A stretch of 64,000 bases of DNA from Ignavibacteriota bacterium (GCA_016218085.1 JACREY010000022.1:83832-147831), one strand, 5' to 3'. Shown: positions 19,257-28,866, counted from the first letter of the stretch. The notes: generated from the letters alone by a model not told the origin. Numbers and translations: made by a program.

Positions 19257-20114
19257 ATGTCTAATGAGAGAGTCCTTTCTGATAAAGATTTATGGATTTT
19301 AATAGCCCAAAGCTCGGTTGGGATAACCCACAGACCGCTAAATCTTACGGGAGCAAATTTGACGGGTGCAAACCTTCAGAGTGCAAATCTGACAAATTCT
19401 GATTTGCAGAATGCAAATCTGGAAGGTGCTGATTTGAAATTTACCAATCTTACAAACGTAAATCTATCGGGTGCAAACCTCTCGAATGCAAATTTATCCG
19501 AAGCAAAATTAACAGGAGCTAACCTTACTAATGTTAATTTATCCGGAACAATACTTACGGGAACAAATCTTCAGGGTGCCGACCTTGCGGCACATAATAT
19601 GCAGGGCGCTGACCTTACCAATGCCAATCTCGCCGGTGCAAAGCTTAATGAAGCCGATTTGACAGGAGCAAAGCTAACTGAGGCAAAATTATGGCAGGCA
19701 AAATTCTCCGAAGCTACACTTAAAAACGCGCAGTTAAGAGGTGCTAACCTTCAAGGAGCTGATTTATCAGGACACGACCTGAAAGATGTCGACCTGACTG
19801 AAGCTAAACTTTCAGGTGCAAACCTGACAGGTACGGATCTTTCAAATACCAACTTGTCAGAAGCCATATTGTGGAAAGCAAACCTGACTGACGCAAACCT
19901 GACAGATGCCAATCTCTCAGCTGCAAACCTGCAAAGCGCTGACCTTTCAGGAGCAATCCTTCTTAGGGCTAACCTTCAGGATGCAAATCTTTTTGCTGCA
20001 AACTTATCCGGTGCTAACCTATGGTATGCGGAATTATCAGGCGCAAACCTAACTGATGCAAAACTCGATTCGGCTATCGGATATAAACCAAAAACAAAAA
20101 AGAAAGAAGAATAA
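19257..20114 (+). CDS. Pentapeptide-repeat protein
   Basis: 285 aa. After a short N-terminal region (about residues 1-27, MSNERVLSDKDLWILIAQSS) almost the whole chain is made of about 48 tandem A(D/N)Lxx pentapeptides (GANLTGANLQSANL and so on) up to about residue 270, followed by a basic tail (KPKTKKKEE). This predicts one long right-handed quadrilateral beta-helix. A few repeats carry bulky or charged residues (LWQAKFSEA, AHNMQGAD, GHDLKDVD, LWKANL, LWYAEL) that could form a binding face. There is no signal peptide, so it is cytoplasmic. Some family members protect DNA gyrase from inhibitors, but nothing here shows that function. Preceded by an AAGGAG site. Confidence 0.93.
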   Translation: MSNERVLSDKDLWILIAQSSVGITHRPLNLTGANLTGANLQSANLTNSDLQNANLEGADLKFTNLTNVNLSGANLSNANLSEAKLTGANLTNVNLSGTILTGTNLQGADLAAHNMQGADLTNANLAGAKLNEADLTGAKLTEAKLWQAKFSEATLKNAQLRGANLQGADLSGHDLKDVDLTEAKLSGANLTGTDLSNTNLSEAILWKANLTDANLTDANLSAANLQSADLSGAILLRANLQDANLFAANLSGANLWYAELSGANLTDAKLDSAIGYKPKTKKKEE

Positions 20115-20164
20115 TGGAATTGAAAATAAAATGATTTTTAGATAAATTACAGATTATTAATGAT

Positions 20165-20238
20165 GTGCCCGTAGCTCAGCCGGATAGAGCGTCAGCCTTC
20201 TAAGCTGAATGTCGGTGGTTCGAATCCACCCGGGCATG
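20165..20238 (+). tRNA. tRNA-Arg(TCT)
   Basis: Cloverleaf can be drawn by hand: 7-bp acceptor stem (20165-20171 with 20231-20237, one G-T pair), D arm GCTC/GAGC, anticodon stem TCAGC/GCTGA with loop CTTCTAA and anticodon TCT at 20199-20201, and T arm GGTGG-TTCGAAT-CCACC. It decodes AGA, a frequent Arg codon in this AT-rich window. CCA is not fully encoded. A terminator follows at once. Confidence 0.97.
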
Positions 20239-20245
20239 CAAAAGA

Positions 20246-20280
20246 AAACCCGAAGCATAACATGATTCGGGTTTTTTTTT
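20246..20280 (+). terminator. Terminator after tRNA-Arg
   Basis: Stem AAACCCGAA / TTCGGGTTT around an 11-nt loop, followed by a T run, starting 8 nt after the tRNA. Confidence 0.9.
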
Positions 20281-20550
20281 GTTGTTTATTATTGACTACG
20301 TTACAGAAAATCTGCACTTATCCGGAAGATGTCATTTAAGCGAATGTGAGTAGCTTGAATTCACCGGACATAAAATTAAGAAACCCTATGACCTTCTATA
20401 TTTACTTTGTTTTCTTTCAATAAATATTTTTTTTTATACATAGTATAATTCAAATTCGAAATTAGTATTTTATTCCTGTTTTACTCACTTTTTCATTTAA
20501 ATTTCACTGATAATTCCTTATCTTTATGTTTTTATAATTATTATCACCAG
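20281..20550. other. AT-rich intergenic region with no gene seen
   Basis: No RNA gene or convincing reading frame was found in these 270 bases. The region presumably contains the promoter of the GH2-like gene. The frame of that gene stays open through the last part of this stretch but has no ATG, GTG or TTG there. Confidence 0.5.
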
Positions 20551-20760
20551 AAAAAGGATATCAGGATATTTCTTGGAAATATTGTTCTGCTTTTCGCATT
20601 CCTGGCAAGCAGTTTAAGCTTTGAGGATGTTTATTCACAAATAAAAATTTACGAGAGAAATACGCCCGATTCAAACGCAATAGGCCTCTTCCTTACCGGC
20701 GATAAGAGAATAAAAATAGACCTCAACGGAAAATGGAACCTCTCACTGGATGAAGGCAAT
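20551..20760 (+). other. In-frame N-terminal extension encoding a signal peptide
   Basis: Reading upstream of the first GTG (20761) in the same frame gives a basic stretch (KKDIR), a hydrophobic core (IFLGNIVLLFAFLASS), a cleavage-like VYSQ, and then LNGKWNLSLDEGN, the start of a GH2 sugar-binding domain. This is almost certainly part of the protein. No ATG, GTG or TTG exists upstream in frame, so either a rare start codon (ATC at 20560 or ATA at 20566) is used or the start was lost or shifted by an indel. Confidence 0.65.
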
Positions 20761-23139
20761 GTGTTTTCCGATATTATTGTACCCGGCTGTTATACTTTCG
20801 AAGGCACAGTTTTTTATAAAAGAAATTTTACCGTACCGGATTCAGTTTTAAATAAATACTGCTTCCTGCTTGTTGCAGAAGGTATTAACTACGAATCCGA
20901 AATAAAAATCAACAATCTTTTCGTCTCAAAAACTTTCGGTGGTGCAAAATCATTCGTTATACCTCTGGAAGATAATGTCATTAAAAACCAGAATGAAATT
21001 TATATAAAAGTAAATAACTTACTTAATAATCTATACAGTATTCCTCTGGCAAACCAGATTAATTTCACCAGGAATTACGGTGGAATAAATAAAGATATTT
21101 ACATTCTTGCTGTTCCGAAAGTATACATATTCGAAAGTTTTCATAACTGGAAATTCGAAAACGATAATACTGTCCGGATTACTTCTTCTGTTGAGATTAA
21201 TTCAAATAATATTGCCGATATTAAAGCCGAAAGTAAGGAATTTTTTGTCAGGACAAAACTCTACAAAAGAAACGGAACTGACGAAGTCGGAGAAAGCACT
21301 CCGGTCAAGCTTAATATTGAAGATTACCAGTCTGCTAACCTTTCAGCCGAATTCGTAATCAGGAATATCAATCCCTGGTCACCGGATAATCCTGAGTTGT
21401 ATTTACTGAAAACAGTCATATTTAATTCATCGAATAAAATAATTGACGAGCAGTCAACCGAATTAGGATTTGCAAACCTGAAATTCAATCCGGAATTTGT
21501 AACATTAAACGGAAAAAATATTACACTTAACGGCATTAATTATTATGAGGATTCTCCCCGCTTCGGCAGTGCACTCGATTACGGCGAAGTCGAATCCGAT
21601 TTAAGAAAAATTAAGGAATATGGTTTTAACTGCATCCGGGTACCAGGTAAATCATCTCATCCTTATATTGTAAATGCCTGCAGCCGCATCGGGCTTTTCT
21701 TAATGCAGGAAATTCCATTTAACGAAGTACCTGAAAGAGTTCTGAGTGATAATAATTACGCTAACTATGCAATCGATTATCTCGAAACGATTATTAAACG
21801 GGATAAACACTCCCCTGCTGTTATTTGCTGGGGCATCGGAAATGATTTCGATGTTACAACTTCTGCATCGGTTAATTATGTCAGAAGTATTAAGGAAGCC
21901 GCGGGGAAGCTTGACCAGAGACCAGTTTACTATACTACGAGAAATATCTCAAAAGATAAATGCTCAGAATCAGTTGATCTGAAGGGAATAAATATTTCAA
22001 TTCATAATTTCGAAAAGATACAGGACCTTACAACCGAACTGAAAGCAAGCGGAAGGCAGAATGCAATCACATTTATTTCTTCCTATGGTTTATGTATAGA
22101 TAACGAGAACAGAAATGGATTCGGGGACAGGCACTCTGTCGAGTCACAGGCCAAGTTTCTTTCCGAATCTTTTAAAATTGTCAGCAAATCTTTTTTCGCA
22201 AATTTTGTTTCTTCTTATGCCGACTGGAATGCTGAATCCCCTTTAAATATGCAGCTGAATCCCAACCCATACCTGAAAACTGACGGAATATTCGACTTTT
22301 ACCGCGAACCTAAAATGTCTGCCTCTATACTTAAACGATTAATAAACGGACAGGGATACCAGAAGATACCCGAGGGCTCCGGTGAAATTATGAAAAAGGA
22401 TAATTTTTTTGTTTTCATAATTACCGGTCTTGTAGCTGTATTTTTCTTTATATTCCTTCTGGGAAAATTAAGATACTTCAAGCAGAATATTGCTAAGAGC
22501 CTCATATCCCCCAAGAATTTTCTCTATTTTGTAAAAGAGCAAATGCTTATTGCCGCATATAGAAATATAATTCTGAATTTCTTAATTGCTCTTTCGCTCG
22601 GCTTATTCTTTGCATCGCTAATTTATCTTTACAGGGAAAATCCTAACCTCGATATGCTAATAGCTAGCATATTTACTGACCCCGGTACAAAAATGAATAT
22701 AGCAATTGTTATAAATTCCCCCGTTAATCTGCTGCTGCTGATTTCTGTAGCTGTATACCTTGTTATTGTTCTGATTACCGGAATATCATTCCTTGTTAAT
22801 GCATTTTTTATAAAGAAATGTCACCTGAATACAATTTATACCGTAACTGTGTGGTCTTTAATTCCTTTTATGATATTCCTGATTATCGGGACGGTTATTT
22901 ATAAATTATCAGGCAGCAATTCTGTTTTTCTTGATGTTTCACTCGTATTATTTGTACTGATTTATTTCTACAGCTATATTAAATTGATGCACGGTTATAA
23001 AGTAATTTTTGAACTGTCAACACTTAAAAGTTTTTTATACGGAATTTTTATATTTATATTTGTCCATGTAGTTTCTTTTGCGTATTTTTACTACGTGAAA
23101 TCTACTTTAAGCGTTTTTAATTTAATTTTAAGTTATTAA
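20761..23139 (+). CDS. GH2-fold pseudo-glycosidase with membrane domain
   Basis: At least 792 aa; coordinates give the first standard start (GTG), but the protein very likely begins upstream near 20551. Order: GH2 sugar-binding jelly roll (about 1-115), immunoglobulin-like domain (about 120-245), TIM barrel (about 250-525, with the GH2-typical INYYEDSPRFG and FNCIRVPGKSSHP), a helix at about 545-565, then about five more transmembrane helices (about 600-792) resembling a Yip1-like membrane domain. Both catalytic glutamates appear lost: the acid/base motif NE reads N361-D362 (WGIGND), and the nucleophile motif EYG reads S441-Y442-G443. It is therefore probably a non-catalytic carbohydrate-binding or sensing protein of the cell envelope. 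The smc gene follows after 10 nt. Confidence 0.75.
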   Translation: MFSDIIVPGCYTFEGTVFYKRNFTVPDSVLNKYCFLLVAEGINYESEIKINNLFVSKTFGGAKSFVIPLEDNVIKNQNEIYIKVNNLLNNLYSIPLANQINFTRNYGGINKDIYILAVPKVYIFESFHNWKFENDNTVRITSSVEINSNNIADIKAESKEFFVRTKLYKRNGTDEVGESTPVKLNIEDYQSANLSAEFVIRNINPWSPDNPELYLLKTVIFNSSNKIIDEQSTELGFANLKFNPEFVTLNGKNITLNGINYYEDSPRFGSALDYGEVESDLRKIKEYGFNCIRVPGKSSHPYIVNACSRIGLFLMQEIPFNEVPERVLSDNNYANYAIDYLETIIKRDKHSPAVICWGIGNDFDVTTSASVNYVRSIKEAAGKLDQRPVYYTTRNISKDKCSESVDLKGINISIHNFEKIQDLTTELKASGRQNAITFISSYGLCIDNENRNGFGDRHSVESQAKFLSESFKIVSKSFFANFVSSYADWNAESPLNMQLNPNPYLKTDGIFDFYREPKMSASILKRLINGQGYQKIPEGSGEIMKKDNFFVFIITGLVAVFFFIFLLGKLRYFKQNIAKSLISPKNFLYFVKEQMLIAAYRNIILNFLIALSLGLFFASLIYLYRENPNLDMLIASIFTDPGTKMNIAIVINSPVNLLLLISVAVYLVIVLITGISFLVNAFFIKKCHLNTIYTVTVWSLIPFMIFLIIGTVIYKLSGSNSVFLDVSLVLFVLIYFYSYIKLMHGYKVIFELSTLKSFLYGIFIFIFVHVVSFAYFYYVKSTLSVFNLILSY

Positions 23140-23149
23140 ATAACGGAAT

Positions 23150-26100
23150 TTGTATTTATCCAAACTGGAAATATTCGGCTTTAAATCTTTTCCCGAAAAG
23201 ACCACTATAGAATTTGACAGCGGAGTAGCGGCAATCGTAGGACCTAACGGTTCGGGCAAATCCAATATTGTGGATGCCATTCGCTGGGTACTGGGAGAGC
23301 AAGGTGATAAAGCACTCCGTAGCGAAAAGCGCGAAGACGTGGTTTTCAACGGAACAAGCAAAAGAAAACCGCTGAGCATTGCTGAAGTGTCACTTACAAT
23401 TCAGAACAACAAAAATATACTTCCAACCGAATATTCCGAAGTCCAGATAGCCAGAAGGTTTTTCAGAAGCGGCGAAACAGAATATTACCTTAACGGAACT
23501 AAAGTAAGACTGAAGGATATTAAGAATCTCTTTGTCGATACTGGAATCGGTCCTGATGCTTATTCAGTCATTGAACTTAAAATGGTAGATGCAATTCTCT
23601 CATCCGTGAAAAATGAAAGACGTAAACTCTTCGAAGAAGCTGCAGGTATAGTCTCGTATAAATACAACCGCGACCTTACAATCAAGCGTCTTGAATCCGT
23701 CAAGGAAAGCCTCAACCGCGTTAACGACATAATACGCGAAAAGCAGAGAAACGTAAACGCAATGGAAAGACAGGTAAAGAGAGTAGAAGAGGCAAAAATT
23801 GTTTTCGAAGAGCTTAAAAACCTTGAAATCGTAGTTGCCAACTTTGAGTTCAAGATGATGGCAGATGAAATTCAGGAAATCAAGGATCACGAAAGCGAAA
23901 ATATTAACCTGAAAGAATCCCTCCTCAAGGAAATTAGCGAATACGACGAAAAATATGATACGATGAGGGAGGAAAACCAGAAGTATGAAGATACGCTTAA
24001 TGGAATTAATGAGGAAATTTCCGAAAAGAAAGAGGAAATAAATGAACTGGAAAGATTTAACCTTGTGACTTCGGAAAAAGTAAAGAATTATGAACAGAAT
24101 ATTCAGAGATTAAACTCCGAAAACGACAGCTTTGAAGAAAGCATTTCAAGGAATACTGATAAATCGGGAGAGATAAAGCAAAAGATAGCGGTCCTTAATA
24201 ATACACTCGATTTATCTGAAACCTCCCTTTACGAGAAGAAGACGAATGTCGATTCTACGATAAAAATTATTAATGAAAAGAAAGATGAAATTATATCTAT
24301 CGGACAGAAAGTAAAAGAACTTACAAAAACACTTAATACAAAAAAATCCGAATACGAAAAAAATAAAATCAAGCTTGATAATAATCTTGAAAGACTGAAT
24401 ACAATCGGCAATAATATTGAAGCAGACCTTAAAACCATTGAGAGCTACGAGAAAGAAAAGAATGAGCTTGATTTGAACCTGAATTCTCTGTTGAACGAAT
24501 TCAGAAAAATTGAGAATGAATATAACACCAGTCTTGAAACAAAAGCAAAACTGGAAGAAAATATTTCTGATTCAGAAAAGATTCTCACACAAAAGAACCT
24601 GGAACTTCAGAACAAGACAAACAGAATTGTACACCTTCAGAATCTTCTGGATTCTTTCGAGGATTATGCCGAAGGTGTAAAGTTTTTAATGAAAGATAAA
24701 AAGCACGAAGGTATAAAAACAGTCCTCGATGCGGTTGATGTAAATGACAAGTTTAAAACTGCAATCGAAACAGCACTCGGTGAAGTGTCAAATTACCTTA
24801 TACTGGATGACTCAAGGAATCTTAACAAACTCATCGGCGAACTGAATGCAAACGAAAAAGGTAAAGTAACATTCATTCTGAACGACAAGCTCGCATACTC
24901 CAACCCGTTTGTCGAATTCGATTATTACAGACCTGATTTTCTCGATATGGAGGGGGTTTTCGGTTTTGCAACAGACCTGATTAAATGCAAAAGCCCGGAA
25001 TACAGGCTCCTTCTTAACTACCTGCTGGATGAATATGTAATTGTAAGCGACGTGGATATTGCTTTCAGGTTATCCAAAGATAATTATTATAAATTCATTA
25101 CCACTGAAGGCGATATAATCACCGAAAGCGTAATCAGGGCAGGCAGCAGGGTAAAGGAAGAAAGCATAAAACTTGGAAGAGAAAAACAGATTGAACGGCT
25201 GATTAAGGAAAAAAACAGCTTCGAACAGGAAATCGAAGAGCATGAAAAAAAACTTACGGAACAAAAACTCAGTCTCGAGAACCTTGATGTCGATGAGCAG
25301 AAAGAAAAGCTGGACACCCTGGAAAGAAACATTACTTCATGTAAAAACGATGTTTCGATTCTTGTGTTCAAGATTGAAGAGCTGAACAAAACTTACATTC
25401 TTAACCAGGAAATTTACAAAAGAATACAGGAAGAAAACAAGACTCTAAATGAAATTATAAATTACCTTATAGAAGAACTTAGCAAACTTGAAAACCAGGA
25501 ATCAAATCTTGAAAAAGAACTCGCCTTCCTCACTGAAGAGTTCAATGTGATTGATCAGAATTACAAGCAATTTCTAAATGAATATAACAGCTTCAACCTC
25601 GAAGTGATAAAGCTTAAAAACGAACTGAAGAACGAAGAGGCCAGCCTGCAGCGGGCAACGAATACAATCGAATACCAGAAAAAGCAAATAGAAACAAATA
25701 AAAGACAGATACTCGATGAATCCGGATTGCTTGAAGAATTCAGGATTAATATAGAAAATAATAACGGAAAACTTTCTTCCCTGAGAAGCCAGGAACAGAG
25801 AATGACAGATGACTATAACCTTCAGAAAAAGCTTTTCGATGAGAGAAAAGACATTCAGAACAGGGTTGACGATGAAAGACGAGGAAAAAGGCTCCTATTC
25901 GATAAAGTATCCCAGAAACTGATTGACTCCCAGATAAAAATTAAAGAGAACGATATTAAATCCGAAAATATCCGCACTTTCCTTAAGAAAAAATACGAAC
26001 TTGACATATTTGAAAATTTCGGAGAAGTTAATGAGAATGAGAACCTATCGAAATCTTTAAATGATTTTACCAACGTTACCGGTGAATTCGACCTGGAAAA

Positions 26101-26773
26101 AGCCAAAAGCGAAATCGATGAACTTACCGTCAGACTTAATAAACTCGGCGGCGGTTATCAGCAGCTCGTATGGGATGACTTTCAGAGCGAAAAGGAAGAA
26201 CTCGAAAGAATGATTTCACAGAAAAACGACCTTCTCGAATCTGAAAAAGATATTAGAAAAACAATTGAGAAAATTAACAATGAAGCCAGGGAAAGATTCC
26301 TGAAAACATTCGAAGAAATTAGAAATAACTTTATCAGAATATTCACGGAACTCTTCCAGGAAGGCGACGAGGCTAACCTGAAACTGATTTATGAAGCAGA
26401 TGAGGAAGGCGTGATTATTGAAGACCCGCTTGAAGCTAAAATCGAAATTACCGCAAAACCCAGGGGAAAAAGACCTACTTCAATCGAACTGCTTTCCGGA
26501 GGGGAAAAAACTCTCACTGCAATTGCCCTGCTGTTTGCTATTTATCTTGTTAAGCCCTCTCCGTTCTGCATACTGGATGAGGTCGATGCCCCTCTTGATG
26601 TCGCTAACCTGGGCAGGTTCAATAAAATGATAAGAAAATTTTCCGAAAACACACAGTTCATATTAATCACTCATAATGAAAGGACCATGGAGCGCGTTGA
26701 CAGGCTTTACGGAGTTACCATGCAGGAACCCGGTGTTACTACCATAGTCGAAACAAAATTCAGAAACAACTAG
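23150..26773 (+). CDS. smc: Chromosome segregation protein SMC
   Basis: 1207-aa condensin ATPase. N-terminal head: Walker A GPNGSGKSNIVDAIRW followed by VLGEQ (about 29-50). Two long coiled-coil arms (about 165-510 and 680-1030) flank a hinge at about 515-660 (EDYAEGVKFLMKD, then TALGEVSNYLILDD). C-terminal head: ABC signature LLSGGEKTLTAIALLFAIY and Walker B FCILDEVDAPLD, with a conserved TIMERVD-type end (ERTMERVDRLYGVTMQE). Length is normal for bacterial SMC (about 1180). The TTG start at 23150 gives the canonical MYLSKLEIFGFKSF N-terminus. ScpA and ScpB are not in the window. Confidence 0.97.
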   Translation: MYLSKLEIFGFKSFPEKTTIEFDSGVAAIVGPNGSGKSNIVDAIRWVLGEQGDKALRSEKREDVVFNGTSKRKPLSIAEVSLTIQNNKNILPTEYSEVQIARRFFRSGETEYYLNGTKVRLKDIKNLFVDTGIGPDAYSVIELKMVDAILSSVKNERRKLFEEAAGIVSYKYNRDLTIKRLESVKESLNRVNDIIREKQRNVNAMERQVKRVEEAKIVFEELKNLEIVVANFEFKMMADEIQEIKDHESENINLKESLLKEISEYDEKYDTMREENQKYEDTLNGINEEISEKKEEINELERFNLVTSEKVKNYEQNIQRLNSENDSFEESISRNTDKSGEIKQKIAVLNNTLDLSETSLYEKKTNVDSTIKIINEKKDEIISIGQKVKELTKTLNTKKSEYEKNKIKLDNNLERLNTIGNNIEADLKTIESYEKEKNELDLNLNSLLNEFRKIENEYNTSLETKAKLEENISDSEKILTQKNLELQNKTNRIVHLQNLLDSFEDYAEGVKFLMKDKKHEGIKTVLDAVDVNDKFKTAIETALGEVSNYLILDDSRNLNKLIGELNANEKGKVTFILNDKLAYSNPFVEFDYYRPDFLDMEGVFGFATDLIKCKSPEYRLLLNYLLDEYVIVSDVDIAFRLSKDNYYKFITTEGDIITESVIRAGSRVKEESIKLGREKQIERLIKEKNSFEQEIEEHEKKLTEQKLSLENLDVDEQKEKLDTLERNITSCKNDVSILVFKIEELNKTYILNQEIYKRIQEENKTLNEIINYLIEELSKLENQESNLEKELAFLTEEFNVIDQNYKQFLNEYNSFNLEVIKLKNELKNEEASLQRATNTIEYQKKQIETNKRQILDESGLLEEFRINIENNNGKLSSLRSQEQRMTDDYNLQKKLFDERKDIQNRVDDERRGKRLLFDKVSQKLIDSQIKIKENDIKSENIRTFLKKKYELDIFENFGEVNENENLSKSLNDFTNVTGEFDLEKAKSEIDELTVRLNKLGGGYQQLVWDDFQSEKEELERMISQKNDLLESEKDIRKTIEKINNEARERFLKTFEEIRNNFIRIFTELFQEGDEANLKLIYEADEEGVIIEDPLEAKIEITAKPRGKRPTSIELLSGGEKTLTAIALLFAIYLVKPSPFCILDEVDAPLDVANLGRFNKMIRKFSENTQFILITHNERTMERVDRLYGVTMQEPGVTTIVETKFRNN

Positions 26774-26774
26774 T

Positions 26775-27527
26775 GTGAAAAATTACAAGCTTAAAATCTT
26801 CTGCGACTTCGACGGTACTGTTACTAAAAATGATGTATGGGTATCCGCTTTCGGAAAGTTTATTAAGAACAGGGAAAAATTCGAAATTATTTGCGAGGAG
26901 TTTACCTCTAATGTGATTACTTCAAGAGAGTGCAGCCTCAGGGAATTGGACCTCATTGAAGATTTCGATTTTAAAACACTTAATATATATCTAGATGAAG
27001 AAGAAATTGACGACCACTTCAGGGATTTCCTCGATTACTGCACCTTAAACGGATATGAAATCACACTCCTGAGCGAAGGACTCGATTACTATATCAAATA
27101 TATCCTGAACCGTGAAAATCTGAATCTTAAATTTTTCAGCAATAAATTAGTTCTGAATGAAACAGATGATAAAAACGGGAATAAGAATATCAGACTCTCT
27201 TGCGAATTCCCCTATCCCGATGAACACTGCACATACTGCGGAATGAGCAAAAGAAATATCATTATCAATAATACGAATGATTTCGAAAATGAAGTTTCGG
27301 TTTTCATTGGAGACGGGACTTCCGATTTCTGTGCCAGCAACTATGCCGATATTGTTTTTGCAAAGAAAAAACTGGCTTCCTACTGCTGGAAGAACAATAT
27401 TACCTATCACGATTATAAAAATTTTAAGGACGTGATTGAAAAGCTTGAAATAATGAAATTAAAAAATAAGATTAAACACAAATTAACCGCTAAACATTTA
27501 AGGAATGATGTTTTACTCGGAGGATAA
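26775..27527 (+). CDS. MtnX-like HAD-superfamily phosphatase
   Basis: 250 aa, GTG start 2 nt after the smc stop. HAD motif I FCDFDGTVTKND (nucleophile and acid/base aspartates) at about residues 10-20, motif II in LLSEGLDYYI, motif III/IV in VFIGDGTSDFCAS. A conserved cysteine pair (CTYCG, about 155-159) in the cap region is a feature of the MtnX/phosphoserine-phosphatase-like branch. Candidate substrates are phosphoserine or a methylthioribulose-pathway intermediate; no pathway partner is nearby, so substrate remains open. The next gene follows after 4 nt. Confidence 0.8.
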   Translation: MKNYKLKIFCDFDGTVTKNDVWVSAFGKFIKNREKFEIICEEFTSNVITSRECSLRELDLIEDFDFKTLNIYLDEEEIDDHFRDFLDYCTLNGYEITLLSEGLDYYIKYILNRENLNLKFFSNKLVLNETDDKNGNKNIRLSCEFPYPDEHCTYCGMSKRNIIINNTNDFENEVSVFIGDGTSDFCASNYADIVFAKKKLASYCWKNNITYHDYKNFKDVIEKLEIMKLKNKIKHKLTAKHLRNDVLLGG

Positions 27528-27531
27528 ATAA

Positions 27532-28131
27532 ATGAAATCATTAGGAAAATTCTTTTTTAAATTCAGAAGCTATACACCTCTGCCTTTTTTCTTTACTATG
27601 ATTCTTTTAATGAAACCGGACCTGTATTCAATTTTATCAGGCTTGCCATTAATTATTGCGGGTGAAATTATAAGAATCTGGGCTGTAAGCTATGCCGGAA
27701 GCGAGACAAGAACTACTGACGGTGTAGGCGGTTCAAATCTGGTCACTCAAGGACCTTTTTCTATAGTCAGAAACCCTCTTTATCTCGGTAATGTACTTAT
27801 ATATACAGGAATTGGAATAATGAGCTTTGCGCTTTTTCCGTATCTTCAGGTTTTCGGTTTAATTTATTTTACATTTCAATATTACTGCATTATTCTTAAT
27901 GAAGAAGAATATCTGACTAAATCATTCAGCGGGAAATTCGTGGTTTATCTTAAATCCGTTAACAGGTTTATTCCCTGGAAAAGGAACATTCCGGAAGAAA
28001 TAATTTCAAAACTAAAATTTGATATTAAAAGCGGGATGAAGTCGGAACGCAGGTCCTTGCAGTCAATCATAATTTCTTCATTGATTATTATTGTATATTA
28101 TATATATTCTATTTGGTACAAACCTATGTAA
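27532..28131 (+). CDS. Isoprenylcysteine/phospholipid methyltransferase-like membrane protein
   Basis: 199-aa integral membrane methyltransferase of the ICMT/PEMT type. About four transmembrane helices; the conserved SAM-binding element GPFSIVRNPLYLGNVLIYTG (RxPxYxG-like) is at about residues 80-99, and the second motif with paired glutamates (ILNEEEYLTKSF) at about 122-133. Bacteria with this family methylate lipids or small isoprenoids rather than prenylated proteins; the actual substrate is unknown. It sits 4 nt downstream of the HAD phosphatase and is the last gene of the smc group. Confidence 0.82.
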   Translation: MKSLGKFFFKFRSYTPLPFFFTMILLMKPDLYSILSGLPLIIAGEIIRIWAVSYAGSETRTTDGVGGSNLVTQGPFSIVRNPLYLGNVLIYTGIGIMSFALFPYLQVFGLIYFTFQYYCIILNEEEYLTKSFSGKFVVYLKSVNRFIPWKRNIPEEIISKLKFDIKSGMKSERRSLQSIIISSLIIIVYYIYSIWYKPM

Positions 28132-28181
28132 GTATGCCAGTTACGCATTAATCCAAAAGTAACACTTTAAAAAATATGCAC

Positions 28182-28210
28182 TTGACTATATTTTTACGCT
28201 TAGTTATCTT
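28182..28210 (+). promoter_or_regulatory. Possible sigma-70-like promoter of outer-membrane barrel gene
   Basis: TTGACT at 28182-28187 and TATCTT at 28205-28210 with a 17-nt spacer, about 50 nt before the ATG at 28261. The -35 box is close to consensus, the -10 box is weaker. Confidence 0.35.
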
Positions 28211-28260
28211 ATAAAGGAAATATTGCGTAAAAAACTAAATTTAAAAATCTTTTAAAAAAA

Positions 28261-28866
28261 ATGAAAAAAATCAGTTTTTTTCTTTTACTAGTTATTCTAA
28301 GTAGTTTTTCTTTTTCGTTTGCACAGGAAATCCCTACAACCATAATTAGAGATGAGGATATGAAGGGATATAAAAAGAAGAATTTCTTCCAGTTTGCTGT
28401 TTTAGGCGGTTTTATAAATCCCCTTTTTATTTTAAATGACACTTATAATGCCAGCCCGAGTCTGGGATTCGATTTTGCATACCGGCTAAATAAAGAAACA
28501 GCATTATTTCTCGAAGGAAATTATATTTTTATGGATGCTAAGGATTCAACTGCACCTTCCAGCAATTATCTTAACCTGGGTCTGGGCACAAGATTTTATT
28601 TTCGAGCTAAGGGTGTTCGTTCAGCATTCTTTTTTGAAGCCGCCGCAGGACCATATGTGTTTATGCAAAAATCAGGAGTATACTATGGCGTGACGCACGA
28701 CTCTAAAACAATAGGAAAATTCGGAATGAATGCTGGAATGGGATGCGAAATGGTTCTCTCCAACCACGTATTTGTAATGCTAAAAGCAAAATATAACTAT
28801 ATAATTGAAAATAAAGTTACAAAAAGCTTTATAATCGGAAATATGGGCCTTAATTTTAGATTTTAA
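28261..28866 (+). CDS. Small outer-membrane beta-barrel protein
   Basis: 201 aa with a signal peptide (FFLLLVILSSFSFSFAQE, about 5-22). The mature part consists of alternating strands separated by short turns, with repeated amphipathic patterns (FLEGNYIFMDAKD, GLGTRFYFRAKGVRSAFFFEAAAG) and a last strand GNMGLNFRF that ends in Phe, the signal recognised by the BAM complex. The size fits an eight-stranded OmpA/OmpX-type barrel. It has its own terminator at 28896 and a candidate promoter at 28182, so it is probably monocistronic. Function is unknown. Confidence 0.85.
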   Translation: MKKISFFLLLVILSSFSFSFAQEIPTTIIRDEDMKGYKKKNFFQFAVLGGFINPLFILNDTYNASPSLGFDFAYRLNKETALFLEGNYIFMDAKDSTAPSSNYLNLGLGTRFYFRAKGVRSAFFFEAAAGPYVFMQKSGVYYGVTHDSKTIGKFGMNAGMGCEMVLSNHVFVMLKAKYNYIIENKVTKSFIIGNMGLNFRF

